A stretch of 31,365 bases of DNA from Acidobacteriaceae bacterium (lineage in GTDB: Bacteria > Acidobacteriota > Terriglobia > Terriglobales > Acidobacteriaceae). The notes below the pieces were generated by a model. That model was not told where the DNA came from, did not search any database, and saw only the letters and a list, made by a program, of their open reading frames with translations. Positions 24,001 through 31,101 of the stretch are shown here, one piece after another. The stretch covers positions 1 through 31,365 of the forward strand of contig PMHC01000072.1 of NCBI GenBank assembly GCA_003156495.1, given 5' to 3'. The stretch's first letter is position 1; each line of letters opens with the position of its first letter. The position numbers and the translations under genes are program-made.

Positions 24001-26426
24001 AGTTGCGAACCCGATCCTGGCACGGAGGGAGGCGCATCTTCGAGCGCGTTCCACTCCAGCGGTTTCTGCCGATAATCCTGTCCAAGGAAGTTTCCGTAAA
24101 CGCGAAAACGTACCGAGGGCGTGCCGTTGGAGCGGTCGTAGACCAGACCGATCTCGTCCATGCTGAGGAACGGCAGCGAAATTCCCATACGCAGACGCAG
24201 TTCTATGCTTTGTTTCTGCGGATCGAGAACCAGGGTAAAGCGCGAAAGATCGATGGAATCCAGAAACGTCCAAGGCGGCTCCAAACGGAAGTTCATATTT
24301 GGATTCGCCAGACCGGCAAAGAAGCGAACAATGTCTCCCAGCTTGACATTGACGAGTGTGATATTCAGAATCTGGCGGCGCTCTCCCGCATCGCCCACCC
24401 AAGCAGTTGTCGCTTCGAGCATGAGTTCCCGATACTTCAACCGGAACAGGTAGGTCTTCTCCGCGCCCGCAAAAGAGAGTCCCAGAGTAATCGCCAGCCG
24501 ATTCAACTCAAAGGTTCCGCTCAAGGCGCCAGAGGTGATGGTGTTCGCATCGGCCAAATGCGGCATGGCCAACGCCAGCGCGTGATCGGCGGGAGCGGAT
24601 TTTTTCTTGCGCTCGATGGACGCGCGCGCGGTCAAGGAGAGCGTGATGCCGAGCGCATCATTGGGCGTCCAGCGGCCAACCAATGCGGCGCGGCCGGAGT
24701 AGGGCGAACCGTTGGCGGTATCCGTGCTGTATTGCGCCCACAGTTCCGTGAGTTGCACGGTGGGCAGCCAGCTCGGAGGTTCGCTGCCCATGAGTCCCCA
24801 CACAAATGCGTTCAGATCGATCGTGCCAGAGGAGAGTCCGCCGGCAAACGTCCAGGTTCCCTTGCCGGTGTATTCGGCTGAGGCCGACAGCGTAAACCGC
24901 GTGCTGCTCCCAGCCTGCACGCCGACAGTTCCCGTGACCGAGCCGCTCACGCTATTGGGCGAGACGCTCATCTTGAACAGAATCGAATCCAGCAAAAAGC
25001 TGACCGTGCCTACCTGGATGGGCCAGTTTCCCTTTACGTCCAACCAGCCACTGTAAGTCTTGTCGGGAATCGAGGCCAGAATGTGGATATTCGTGACCGA
25101 CAGAGCCGATGGGACATTCGGATTCGGTTGCGCGAAATACGCCGCAAAAGCATCCAGGAAGGGCAGCGCGATTTCCCCGCGCGTCTTGGCTTCAATCTGC
25201 AACTCCGGCAGTGAAACGCTGATGTCCAGATCGACTGGCTTGCCTTGGGCATCGAGAATGCTGCTTTGCATTCCTGCGCCGGGGGGCGCCTTGGCGCCGA
25301 AGCGCAGTGTGCCGAAGATAATGCCTCGCACCAGTGTCTCTTTGCTCCAAACGGCCATCCACTGCGTTCCAAGCTCCGCGACTTGCACAAAGGCCAGCGG
25401 TGTATCCCAGCCAGTAACGGACCGCAAGGTAACGCTGGTGTGCGCGATACTTGGAAACCCGGAAAGCCCCGGCGGTGGCTTAAATCCAAACTCCAGAGCC
25501 GACAATCCAAACTTATTCAGAGGCGCAAGTCCCGAAGGCAACTGAAAGTCGGCAACCGGCAGCCCTGGAAACAACCAGCCAAAGAGTCTTACCGCCTTCT
25601 CGATCGTGAGTGGATCATCGATGGTGGCCGAGGCAACCCACTGATAATTGCGTTGGGCCAGAGGCGCGGTGATCAACACCTCTGGATGCTCCGGGAATGG
25701 CAGCGTCACAGCTCCGTAGAGCAGGACCGTCGACACGAACTCCGGTTCCGACTGATACTGATTCGTGTCATGGCTCTTAAGCAGAATTCCTGAACTGCTG
25801 AGGTCCAGCGATGAGGAAGCCTCTGCACGACCGGTAATCGGAGCTCCCAGAGGCGCGTTCGGCGCGACGGCGCGCACTTTGATCAGGGGATGCTCGGTAT
25901 CTTTGAAATCGACGCTTCCACTACATGCAAGACGCTCTGCTTTAAAGTAGTCGATATATTGCGCGAGTGCTCCGTCGGATAACAGCAGCGTTCCGGTCAG
26001 TTCAGCTACGGGATCCGGATGCGTGTCGTCGGCTGCAAAGCTTGCCTTTTCCAGCACAATCTTTGCCAACACCGAGTCAGTCAGAATCAATCCGAAGTCC
26101 CCGCTGGGCAGCCAGGATTGCGGCAACACGGGAAAGAGTGTGCCCAGTGCGATCGAGGTAACTCCCGGGGGGAGCGTGAGCGCGATCGAAAAGCGGTCGG
26201 GATCGGCGAGCGCCGTCAGAGTCAGCGTCCATGAAACGGAGCGATACGTGGCTGTGCTCACCAGGGATGCGCCACCTGTAATCAGTTCCGCTCTGCCGCC
26301 GTCGATAGGCATCGACGATTGCCCAAGGCGCGCGAGAAAAACTCCCACACCTGGCAAGTTAGTGTTATCGATAACACCGGATGCAACTGCCGTATTCAGG
26401 CATTGAAGGAGTTGCTCTGGTGTCAC
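15024..26426 (-). CDS. Giant 3800-residue beta-rich protein with two blocks of LysM-like repeats
   Basis: I do not recognise a characterised homologue; DUF6603-type giants are a low-confidence guess. The start is GTG 26426, with AAGGAG five bases upstream, overlapping the previous stop (GTGA). No signal peptide or transmembrane helix is visible. Residues 1 to about 1150 are repetitive beta sequence. About 930-1150 alternate hydrophobic and polar residues strongly (GPVSITLGPVVVDIF, GLYVAVEVIFEGVLAW, ASIKIFFISISFSFGL). LysM-like block 1 lies at about 1484-1815 (YLVHAGDTVEQVATAYALT, LPGDTLSWVASYCAL). A roughly 750-residue unassigned region follows. Block 2 lies at about 2573-3022 (SLRQIALAAKCSPAALVQSN, TAPGDTLDSLCEKFN, ADDTLASVIRRFAV). 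The C-terminal about 750 residues are unassigned. The last about 14 residues read through istB debris and are probably not native. LysM folds usually bind glycans such as peptidoglycan. It is coupled to the metallo-hydrolase gene. Confidence 0.82.
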   Translation of the reverse strand: MTPEQLLQCLNTAVASGVIDNTNLPGVGVFLARLGQSSMPIDGGRAELITGGASLVSTATYRSVSWTLTLTALADPDRFSIALTLPPGVTSIALGTLFPVLPQSWLPSGDFGLILTDSVLAKIVLEKASFAADDTHPDPVAELTGTLLLSDGALAQYIDYFKAERLACSGSVDFKDTEHPLIKVRAVAPNAPLGAPITGRAEASSSLDLSSSGILLKSHDTNQYQSEPEFVSTVLLYGAVTLPFPEHPEVLITAPLAQRNYQWVASATIDDPLTIEKAVRLFGWLFPGLPVADFQLPSGLAPLNKFGLSALEFGFKPPPGLSGFPSIAHTSVTLRSVTGWDTPLAFVQVAELGTQWMAVWSKETLVRGIIFGTLRFGAKAPPGAGMQSSILDAQGKPVDLDISVSLPELQIEAKTRGEIALPFLDAFAAYFAQPNPNVPSALSVTNIHILASIPDKTYSGWLDVKGNWPIQVGTVSFLLDSILFKMSVSPNSVSGSVTGTVGVQAGSSTRFTLSASAEYTGKGTWTFAGGLSSGTIDLNAFVWGLMGSEPPSWLPTVQLTELWAQYSTDTANGSPYSGRAALVGRWTPNDALGITLSLTARASIERKKKSAPADHALALAMPHLADANTITSGALSGTFELNRLAITLGLSFAGAEKTYLFRLKYRELMLEATTAWVGDAGERRQILNITLVNVKLGDIVRFFAGLANPNMNFRLEPPWTFLDSIDLSRFTLVLDPQKQSIELRLRMGISLPFLSMDEIGLVYDRSNGTPSVRFRVYGNFLGQDYRQKPLEWNALEDAPPSVPGSGSQLLDLRYLGLGQHIRLRNLNDPDSVSQVIETMEADMLPVTDPKKNPLTAAVAFDPANRWTIAADVTFMSTVTLQLVLRDPDLYAILIALGGSEAGSLSGLSFELLYKKVSRDIGVFHVRFQAPDAFRQLFFGPVSITLGPVVVDIFTNGNFLVDLGFPHNRDFSQSFGLEAGVFLGRGGIYFGVLNGETSKRVPQVTNGNFDPVLELGLGFIVGIGRTFNTGPLKAGLYVAVEVIFEGVLAWFHPDNSGASIALYYQCRGTAGITGKLYGAVDFKIIRVDVTVEAYALVTLSFTAYEVTFVELNVGVRVHASIKIFFISISFSFGLTINAQFTIGSPSRTPWILADGNAPSTRTMPRAQGNRRHALLLVPAATRAEMRLRRGLAAVSDQDRSYNLVWNENLHVFPDSLPRAVRLTLLPSFTVADIPVDWSGSVVPPNPDPAWRMAFVVSTDSGIVPDAPSIRATHKLQAHRSATANSSDELGFPTLIDAMIRWSISALGIDPVRGIVTSGALEELAAQMELPQTAASGFTRAKLEGFFSTNLHFTMTGIPSGEPGADGGTVFPLFPILRWTWYEPQGEPQNRDFGSYCTVDAIWEAEIGAYFSKLSSGAAGNPAQAEAGKDLDRESAASYVFRDYFLMIAKAAVQSALEAVRTYPCTFDGSQTLADMARQFHTETVSYLVHAGDTVEQVATAYALTAGELIWLDPALPQRLAATTPGSMLSVTLGVTPQSLAMANPLWPVVAKKTIMLGVATAQVGVVDGHPETLAAIAQRFGVTVDAWLADAAVLATERMLHPSAPLAFAARVFANPSLLPLNAIASVFFVRLPMSEAIPLSDWYAQAIASLNSTTIDEQGNITGPLIVPAQYNQYELTTTWNPLPGDTLSWVASYCALQQNGAAVPDYTNYLQSLIALNPNPGATVNIPAGTAVVRERETLASLATRLLYDLADSAQATAFHALVASANILEQLAQVAVPGAQVSTIDVDTLTSVSERVDLPLEQFGALIASLPGILATEAGSTPQAVATPALSVAQIVAYVLSGAHAATIAGQVSRFLLHGLRVPAPVKSDTGDTYHATGPLTGFAELLGTQIQAPAPNPQLPPETLRLTLQVDSTQAVDWLTFATSAALAEGESTLPHERLNPSVAARARSGMVVLTANAESLDFAIQEKQLEDGCPDSGLKPAVVSAPAALNVARVLPVRHALDQFTRWQTTEAVVLPNGGNILTGMPGIWSFSSDLNTIAQRNLATPYALFRVDTASATQEPIAVTTWAWGTLLCFSIHRIPGYPDLCEIFGAAPTDRATLLALWQALANQSGALSVLYSLPASAGLPPGLTSTAMNCTATYVVKTNLSTETHSGVRSVRAQDEEPLYFAALDQPSAFLQLLWEASVVGGSGFWLRFVAADGSSLPDAIYDQAGRASLSLLALLDAQMKTSPQRRLYPFTNCAVIGPGMDASASAVFVQAADGSENSVAASVNPGEIGFTFSLDRATDGSAADAQQRLRQEYSLLGYRMEENAAFAGSNVGLPVGPQTTPGQDGAEDNEDVWRLERVIPAVRFAKNRAATPPFPPASDNVYAGIGQSASVQLCFTDVFGNCSAENSSADGALSLPLLYTDELAGVANWPGTAVSYAVESVPAPAQGAALRAALYLQTSAFLPGATTDADSAAAAAVEQRERFSRIAWQLAQADISATLLTTLQQAKGVQPLPLDDPDQSLLRMLRAYANAGYVWLGAAASQLSICADPAATPTLAALLANTGVDADALAAANAARTVTELIGSDPIHVPQFVVTQTDRSVQAICPSGIDPSVVLAFAENLVLPMQVGTEIAIARQQTMADSAQSLRQIALAAKCSPAALVQSNRSTSGLLQPGFIFTCEGVRVAVGTESPQSETTLDLVAQAFAHAGVPFDAVMVAMANADLPGMFRSTALAVDGYTILPGDTLGSNQSGQSGAALGALNIAVANLFPAGTPLFAASSMDSNTKQRLGEMARVHGVTAGDLIRSNLDRTPTCDLTLPARSELPNGGSATYLPYWIQSTDTLSNLAARTVPGVGASPLLALATANAALPILAPNIVVNIGGQSVTTAPGDTLDSLCEKFNPPVTLEELAAVVGTQRPFLSSGSLMVVTPAQVPKSAACTPAAIAESFAVPVSSILAANTATADLVVPFMRLYADVDRAASIVTAADDTLASVIRRFAVVQGVDTTCANLAAANKDVAFLRAGATVLLPLITSLALPLSANGTWTFPDTIFAIQTWIELRRSFTLADPALRGTEQTPSSVVRNRAALPALRTPSESSGNALTLLQFADTLQAAIPRLRLATARTTSSSGENQSDVWAIDFGPSGISQVEVAPSVDLPGVAGKQPRCYALRPLATQLLSRSGVPISIFDPQDGKLHPAGTRDYQAVDLEPWALSFLADVDLFCTASYSTGAKRANAPQLANLLTTKIELAGAIANGLEIVEQNSGAVPDAARAQAWQTLRQQLLRSLVDGYGIDSIAQYDATIQSPWGGDSARFAGAARFTSDPKLGDLTVGAAKISLAAGANYLSLLFDTAQAARLRVACPELSFTINELEFDVQSVEGYESSQWLSFVLPLRDAPGMSIDFGHPRIPLPLRGYPMLPSLVTQQASGAADPQSIADACQWTYRFTYEHQSTAQETIGFCLDVNLQAGTQLAANTADVDLFAALAQYSEVRESLWTVLGQLTNGSEIPADSPLSEAVATLAGLVQCVADAWEAHWQLATEAVAVNAETREYTVTLSTQGELYDKLCLEQVAGAAVAAPQITCITPDGIRVALNPLSLSTEGGTWLQTYKFSADVPAFARLQFEYAFGSLPVAIFENARTRVWVTRNAQLLDLPAPPTQQSFHYRTPEIAFPDPTVPSLIYTRVFPIGQWTSDAATSPLNQVFATVLPSGVGAISFALLYGYDLAPSLQAETTISTYLPVAFCPITPFAASTVADIIAAIEAWKLKYAPNKTGGRWVVDLTCYSALSQTRPLLRLAHISASIACASPPRLL

Positions 26427-27541
26427 AGCAGCTCCTTAGGCGCGGGAGCGATGATGAGATCATCAGGTTTCTCTCGCGCGGAAATGCAGAACTGCTTTGG
26501 CGTCATGACAACTGTTTCTACGCCATCGACCTGCACTACTTCAAAAACAAAATCTATAGCCGCACCAAAGCATGGATGGAACGTTCTTACTGTTGTATAA
26601 ATTCCATCGGTTGTATCCTGCTCGGACGGATAGGTTTCCCATTGATTTTTGACTGGCACATATGCTGTGTACCTATGACCAGGCCATTCTTTAGATAGGT
26701 GTGGTTCGAATACATTCAGAATATTGATATTCGGATGGTGGAACTGGTTATCCCACCCCGCACTCACATTGACAGACTTCGCGCCCATGACTTCTGCAAA
26801 TTGAGTAATTGTATGTAAATCATTTTGCTCAGCATTGTTTGCAGACGTTCTGATTGATCCATGGTGAGGAACGCTTAAGGTTTTAATATCAGGCCATGAC
26901 CATCCGCTGCTTCCGGCCTTGAATGTGGTCACAACCTCATTCACTCGATCCATGGTCAAAACTGTTGAATCGCCAGGAAGCACAAAGGCCTGGTTGCCTC
27001 CGATGACACCCATCACAACAGCCGATGTCGCATTCTTGAAACCCCTGCTCACATTACTCAAATTGCTTAAGATAAGATACATGGAAAATGATTCATAGAC
27101 GTAAATTGGGACAGGAACGGCATTACTATCCCCGAAGGATGTCTCATTACTGGTGAACGATCTAACCTCCGAGCCAGAAAGCGTCGCGAACTCTTTCACT
27201 GCACTTGATGCTGAACAGCCCCACAACTCTCCTCCTTTATAAACTTGACCAATTTTCACAACAGAATTTATTCTCTTAATCCTATCTGTGAGTGACGGAA
27301 GAAATGACCAGTGGTCTTCATCTTGGTGGGAGATAATTGTGCAAGCTATATTCGCCTGCTGCATAGATCCAAGACTTAGCATGACATAATCAACTACCTC
27401 ATCCTTAACGTATTGACTTCCGCCAAAATCGCAAATTATGAGCACGTCTGGAACCTTCAGTGAAGAATCGTACAGTTCGATGACATTCGCCATTCCCTGA
27501 CCGCAATAGAGGACCACGAGATCCACTCTTTGAAGCGCCAT
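26423..27541 (-). CDS. ComEC/Rec2-like metallo-beta-lactamase-fold hydrolase
   Basis: 372 residues from ATG 27541, which shares a base with the upstream stop (TGATG) and has GGAGG seven bases upstream. The first strand and loop, DLVVLYCGQGMANVIEL (7-23), match the 'VGQGD' start of ComEC-like MBL domains. Metal ligands are visible in SHQDEDH (His72, Asp74, Asp76, His77), LPGDS (Asp191) and VPHHGS (His226/227). No transmembrane helices or signal peptide are seen, so unlike ComEC itself it is a soluble stand-alone domain. ComEC-type MBL domains are nucleases or phosphodiesterases; the substrate here is unknown. Base composition is striking: three 60-base samples counted by hand gave 45, 35 and 33% G+C, while flanking genes look near 60%. 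The gene overlaps the giant gene's start. Confidence 0.85.
   Translation of the reverse strand: MALQRVDLVVLYCGQGMANVIELYDSSLKVPDVLIICDFGGSQYVKDEVVDYVMLSLGSMQQANIACTIISHQDEDHWSFLPSLTDRIKRINSVVKIGQVYKGGELWGCSASSAVKEFATLSGSEVRSFTSNETSFGDSNAVPVPIYVYESFSMYLILSNLSNVSRGFKNATSAVVMGVIGGNQAFVLPGDSTVLTMDRVNEVVTTFKAGSSGWSWPDIKTLSVPHHGSIRTSANNAEQNDLHTITQFAEVMGAKSVNVSAGWDNQFHHPNINILNVFEPHLSKEWPGHRYTAYVPVKNQWETYPSEQDTTDGIYTTVRTFHPCFGAAIDFVFEVVQVDGVETVVMTPKQFCISAREKPDDLIIAPAPKELL
26432..26437 (-). promoter_or_regulatory. Ribosome binding site for the GTG start of the giant gene
   Basis: AAGGAG lies five bases before GTG 26426, inside the end of the metallo-hydrolase gene. It supports GTG as the start and translational coupling. 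Confidence 0.75.
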
Positions 27542-30500
27542 CAATGCACCTCCGTCGAATTTCGTGCCGCGAGAAGCGCGTGCCGGTCTGCCCTGCGCTT
27601 CTTCTTGTTGTCTTTCTCGCTGGCGTAGGCCGCATACCATCCCAACTGCGCGCTTTTGGATGGACCGGCCGGATCGCCGACGATGTAAATATCGTTGTGA
27701 CCGGGCGGAAAAGTTTTCCCTAAAAAGCGCAACGCGAAATCGCGTAACCGCAGCGCGTAAGATCGCCGGCCGTCGTCTTCGTCGGCGGAAAACTGAATGG
27801 TGCGGAAACCGAGATTAAGGATTCCCTGCAAGGGCAGATTCACCCCCAGTGCATCGTGCAGACCGGGAAGTTGTACGCCAAGATAGATGGCGGGAAGCTG
27901 CGCACTGCCGCCCGCGCTCCATGCCGCAAGTACGCGCACATAAATTCCCGCGGCGTTGGCCAGCGCGCCCAGATCGCCGAGATCGAGATCGTAAACCAGG
28001 CCATACCACGGCGCAGTCAATGTGCTCTGCTCGATGGGCGCGGAGACCGATATATATCCCAGGCTGGAAGGCGTCTGCTCCGCCTTTTCGCCAATAGCCG
28101 GCTGCGCTGCAACCAACCCCGCCAGGCGAATTGGAAACAGCGCAGCCAGCGCATCGGGGCGCACCTTGCTGTTGATCGTATCGAAGGCCAGCGCGCCTTC
28201 GTTGACGGACCACTTCAGCGTTCCACTGGGATCTCCGTTGGAGAAGCTTATGAAGATGACGTAATTGGAAAACGTCAGATATCCGTCCAGCGATGGATCA
28301 TCCGGGAAATTATCGGCATTCACCGCGACCGGGCCCCAACAGAATGGATCAAAGCGTTCGGGACGGTAGAAACGCAGTTGGCCTGCCAGTTGAAACTTTG
28401 CCGATACAACTCCGTCTTTTCTTGAGGACATCACCAATTGGGCGGCGGTAAAGTCTACCGTCTGCAAAGCGGATTGTTGCAGCGAGAACCATGCGGGTGT
28501 GTCCAGCGTGAAAAGATAGGTGCCCGTTTCCTCGCCGCTGGCAGCGCGCTGCCGCTGATAGACGCCGGAAAGCTCCATGCTGTTTCCCATATTCGTTGGA
28601 TACAGAATGGGCTTGACGCCGAACAGGCGGTTGAGCAACAACTGGACCGTACTCTCGAAACCCACAATGGCGCTATTGAGAAAAGAGATGCTCAAGCGCG
28701 AGACGTGAAACAGATAATCGACGTTCTCCTCAAAATAGGGAGTGTCAGGATCGCGATAATCGATCAGCCCAAACAATGAACTGTGTTCAAACGCTAGTGC
28801 TGGAGTGGTATGAAAGGGCGTGGCGGAGATGCCTAGATGATGCGCCGCAAACTGCGAGGCGGAAATGCCGGCGCTCAGCATCTGCAACGCTGGAGGTAAA
28901 GAGGAAATCGGCACGTCACAAGATAGGGCAAGAAGCCCATTCCAACTGCGGTCGTCGATGATGCGTAAAAATCTCATATACGCATTGTTGTTTTCGCTGT
29001 CTTTTTCAGCTTGCGTAATGACATCCAAAATCTGTTGTCGTGCTACGCCCGGCGAGCCTCCAGATGCGGCTACCTCGGGCCATGCCCACGAGGCAGTATC
29101 TTGCACGTATTCGCGAATCGAGCGTCCTGTGGCATACTTCATCAGAAGCAGCGCTTTGCGCGTGCTATCCGGGGCAATCCAATTGCGCGGCGCAAGCTGG
29201 AATTTCCAACTCTCGATAGTTGCGGTCAGCATTCCCGCGAAACGCTGAAACACGCGCCGCTGCTCGACAGGCATCGCGGGCGAGGCCTGGAGCAGCGCGG
29301 CGTCGAAGAGCGCTTCGTTGGGATACACCGGGTAGCCCGCGCTTTGAAATGCCCGCGACACGGCGGCCAACACGGCCGGTGGAACGCCTTGTTCCTCGGG
29401 AAGAGACGCAATTGTCTGCAGACTGTCCGCCGTAAGCTGATAACCAACAGAAGAATCCGCGAGAAAGGCGTCAGGATCGCCAAGCACCAGAAACAGTTCG
29501 TTGGTTTGCAAGGCGGCGCGCAGTTTAGGTCCCACATCCGTGAAGCGCAGATTCGGCAGCGTGCTGTTGCTGTCGTTCCCAATGCCCACCCAATCCCATG
29601 CTCCGTCGTCGCCAATGCCAACGGCCATTCCTTGCGGTGTTACTGCGATCTTTTCATTTCCGTTGGCGACCTCGGTTCGCGGAGCTACTCCATTTACCAA
29701 TGCGATTATCTGCTTGCGCCGCGTTGGTGCGATTGCCGATCGTTCCAATTCCAGCGCTTCGGGAATCAGCGCCGGATCGAGATTGCGATAGGGCGCAGCC
29801 GGAAACGAACGTATGCCGTCCGCGGGCGGAAGCGTGGCCGCGGGCACCTCAAAATAATCTAGATAGGCGCTGCTTCCCGCGGTGAACAATGTAGCGTTCT
29901 CGGGCTGTGCATAGTAATTCAGACTGTTGCCTTGCTCCTCAACGTAAATCCATGCCGTCGTCCCCAATGTGTTCAGCGCGGGCTTATTCTCCGCGTGAGA
30001 GGCTGCATAGGCGGGTTTGCCCGCATAGAAATACATTCGATGGGTTCCAGACGGCGACAGCGCCAGATATTCCAGTCCAGATGCGCCCAACATGAGCTGG
30101 TCCGTAGAATCCTCAACTTGCGCGCACTCCTGTGGAAGGATCACGGAAAGCCGGTAGCTTCCGTGCGGAGCCAGATAGTAGTCGACATGAACCGCGGCTC
30201 CCGGTTCGCCCGGTTCGAGCGGCTGTACGCAAAAGGCAAGGCCCGCCTGCTCTGCCGTGAGATCGATGGCATAGCCGCGCGCCGTTGCAAACGCCGAGCC
30301 AAGCTGCGGCAAGACGTTGTTAGCGTTTGGCAAAAAATCAAGATGTGTGCGCGACACATCCAGAAGTCGCAGCGGATCGAAAGAGCAACCGAGCGTGAGC
30401 GGCATTCCGTCGGGTTGGAGCAACGCATCCAGTCGAATGGCGGTAACAAAATTCGGATCGGCCGCCGAAGTTGCGAAGTATCGTATACCGGTTTCGAGTT

Positions 30501-31101
30501 TCTGCAAACCGCTTGGTTCTCCCGATACCGTGAGCGCCTCGATGTTGAAACGCCATACTCCCGTCGCAGCGGCCGAAAGGGTAAGAACCGCAACCGAATC
30601 GCAGGATGCAAAGATGCCTCCGGGCGCAAGCAGCGTGGCCGGGGCGGCATCTTTTCGCAATGCAAAGCCCCATCCCTGCTGCTCCGTAGCAAGACCAAGC
30701 TCCGCTCCGCCCGCCAGCGACAAGGTGTAACTGCCAAACGAAAAATCCGTGCGGGCCTTGGTCCTCCAGGTTGCGGCACTGGACGATTCGAGCTCCGCAA
30801 ACAGCGGTGTTCCACGCCATTGCATCGGCGCATCGTTGGGATTCTGGATCCACGCGATGCGCGGAATGGACCCGCCCAGCAAGGGAAGATACTGGCGCAA
30901 TGCAACGACAAAACTGTTGTCGTCGGAAGGAGCTTCGCCCAGCAGAACATAGGCGCCGCCCACATCCGCCCAGGTAGCCGAAAGCGGAGGCGTTTCTCCC
31001 AACGCCGTTTCGGGCGAGGCAAGAAAACCAAACGTTCGCGACGAGGACGGCAGCCAATAGAACTGCGTCCCGGCAACGCGTTGGAAGATGGGTTCGCTCA
31101 T
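27541..31101 (-). CDS. Unrecognised 1186-residue protein of the giant-protein cluster
   Basis: The start is set at ATG 31101, which overlaps the stop of the preceding gene (ATGA). The frame stays open 34 codons further, but that part is the end of the upstream gene in another phase. The protein begins MSEPIFQRVAGTQFYWL and has no signal peptide or clear transmembrane segment. Residues 1 to about 600 are mostly beta-predicted, with many short Gly/Ala/Ser strands. A more helical section follows (about 610-760, including RRVFQRFAGMLTATIESWKF and ARQQILDVITQAEKDSENN). A second beta-rich part (about 850-1150) includes FTAAQLVMSSRKDGVVSAKFQL and LPLQGILNLGFRTIQF. Its style is like the beta part of the 3800-residue protein, so the two may be related or assemble together. 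The tail is basic (KDNKKKRRADRH). No enzyme motif seen; function unknown. Confidence 0.78.
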   Translation of the reverse strand: MSEPIFQRVAGTQFYWLPSSSRTFGFLASPETALGETPPLSATWADVGGAYVLLGEAPSDDNSFVVALRQYLPLLGGSIPRIAWIQNPNDAPMQWRGTPLFAELESSSAATWRTKARTDFSFGSYTLSLAGGAELGLATEQQGWGFALRKDAAPATLLAPGGIFASCDSVAVLTLSAAATGVWRFNIEALTVSGEPSGLQKLETGIRYFATSAADPNFVTAIRLDALLQPDGMPLTLGCSFDPLRLLDVSRTHLDFLPNANNVLPQLGSAFATARGYAIDLTAEQAGLAFCVQPLEPGEPGAAVHVDYYLAPHGSYRLSVILPQECAQVEDSTDQLMLGASGLEYLALSPSGTHRMYFYAGKPAYAASHAENKPALNTLGTTAWIYVEEQGNSLNYYAQPENATLFTAGSSAYLDYFEVPAATLPPADGIRSFPAAPYRNLDPALIPEALELERSAIAPTRRKQIIALVNGVAPRTEVANGNEKIAVTPQGMAVGIGDDGAWDWVGIGNDSNSTLPNLRFTDVGPKLRAALQTNELFLVLGDPDAFLADSSVGYQLTADSLQTIASLPEEQGVPPAVLAAVSRAFQSAGYPVYPNEALFDAALLQASPAMPVEQRRVFQRFAGMLTATIESWKFQLAPRNWIAPDSTRKALLLMKYATGRSIREYVQDTASWAWPEVAASGGSPGVARQQILDVITQAEKDSENNNAYMRFLRIIDDRSWNGLLALSCDVPISSLPPALQMLSAGISASQFAAHHLGISATPFHTTPALAFEHSSLFGLIDYRDPDTPYFEENVDYLFHVSRLSISFLNSAIVGFESTVQLLLNRLFGVKPILYPTNMGNSMELSGVYQRQRAASGEETGTYLFTLDTPAWFSLQQSALQTVDFTAAQLVMSSRKDGVVSAKFQLAGQLRFYRPERFDPFCWGPVAVNADNFPDDPSLDGYLTFSNYVIFISFSNGDPSGTLKWSVNEGALAFDTINSKVRPDALAALFPIRLAGLVAAQPAIGEKAEQTPSSLGYISVSAPIEQSTLTAPWYGLVYDLDLGDLGALANAAGIYVRVLAAWSAGGSAQLPAIYLGVQLPGLHDALGVNLPLQGILNLGFRTIQFSADEDDGRRSYALRLRDFALRFLGKTFPPGHNDIYIVGDPAGPSKSAQLGWYAAYASEKDNKKKRRADRHALLAARNSTEVH
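27549..27553 (-). promoter_or_regulatory. Ribosome binding site of the metallo-hydrolase gene
   Basis: GGAGG lies seven bases before ATG 27541, within the last codons of the 1186-residue protein gene. It favours this start over the in-frame ATG at 27640. Confidence 0.75.
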
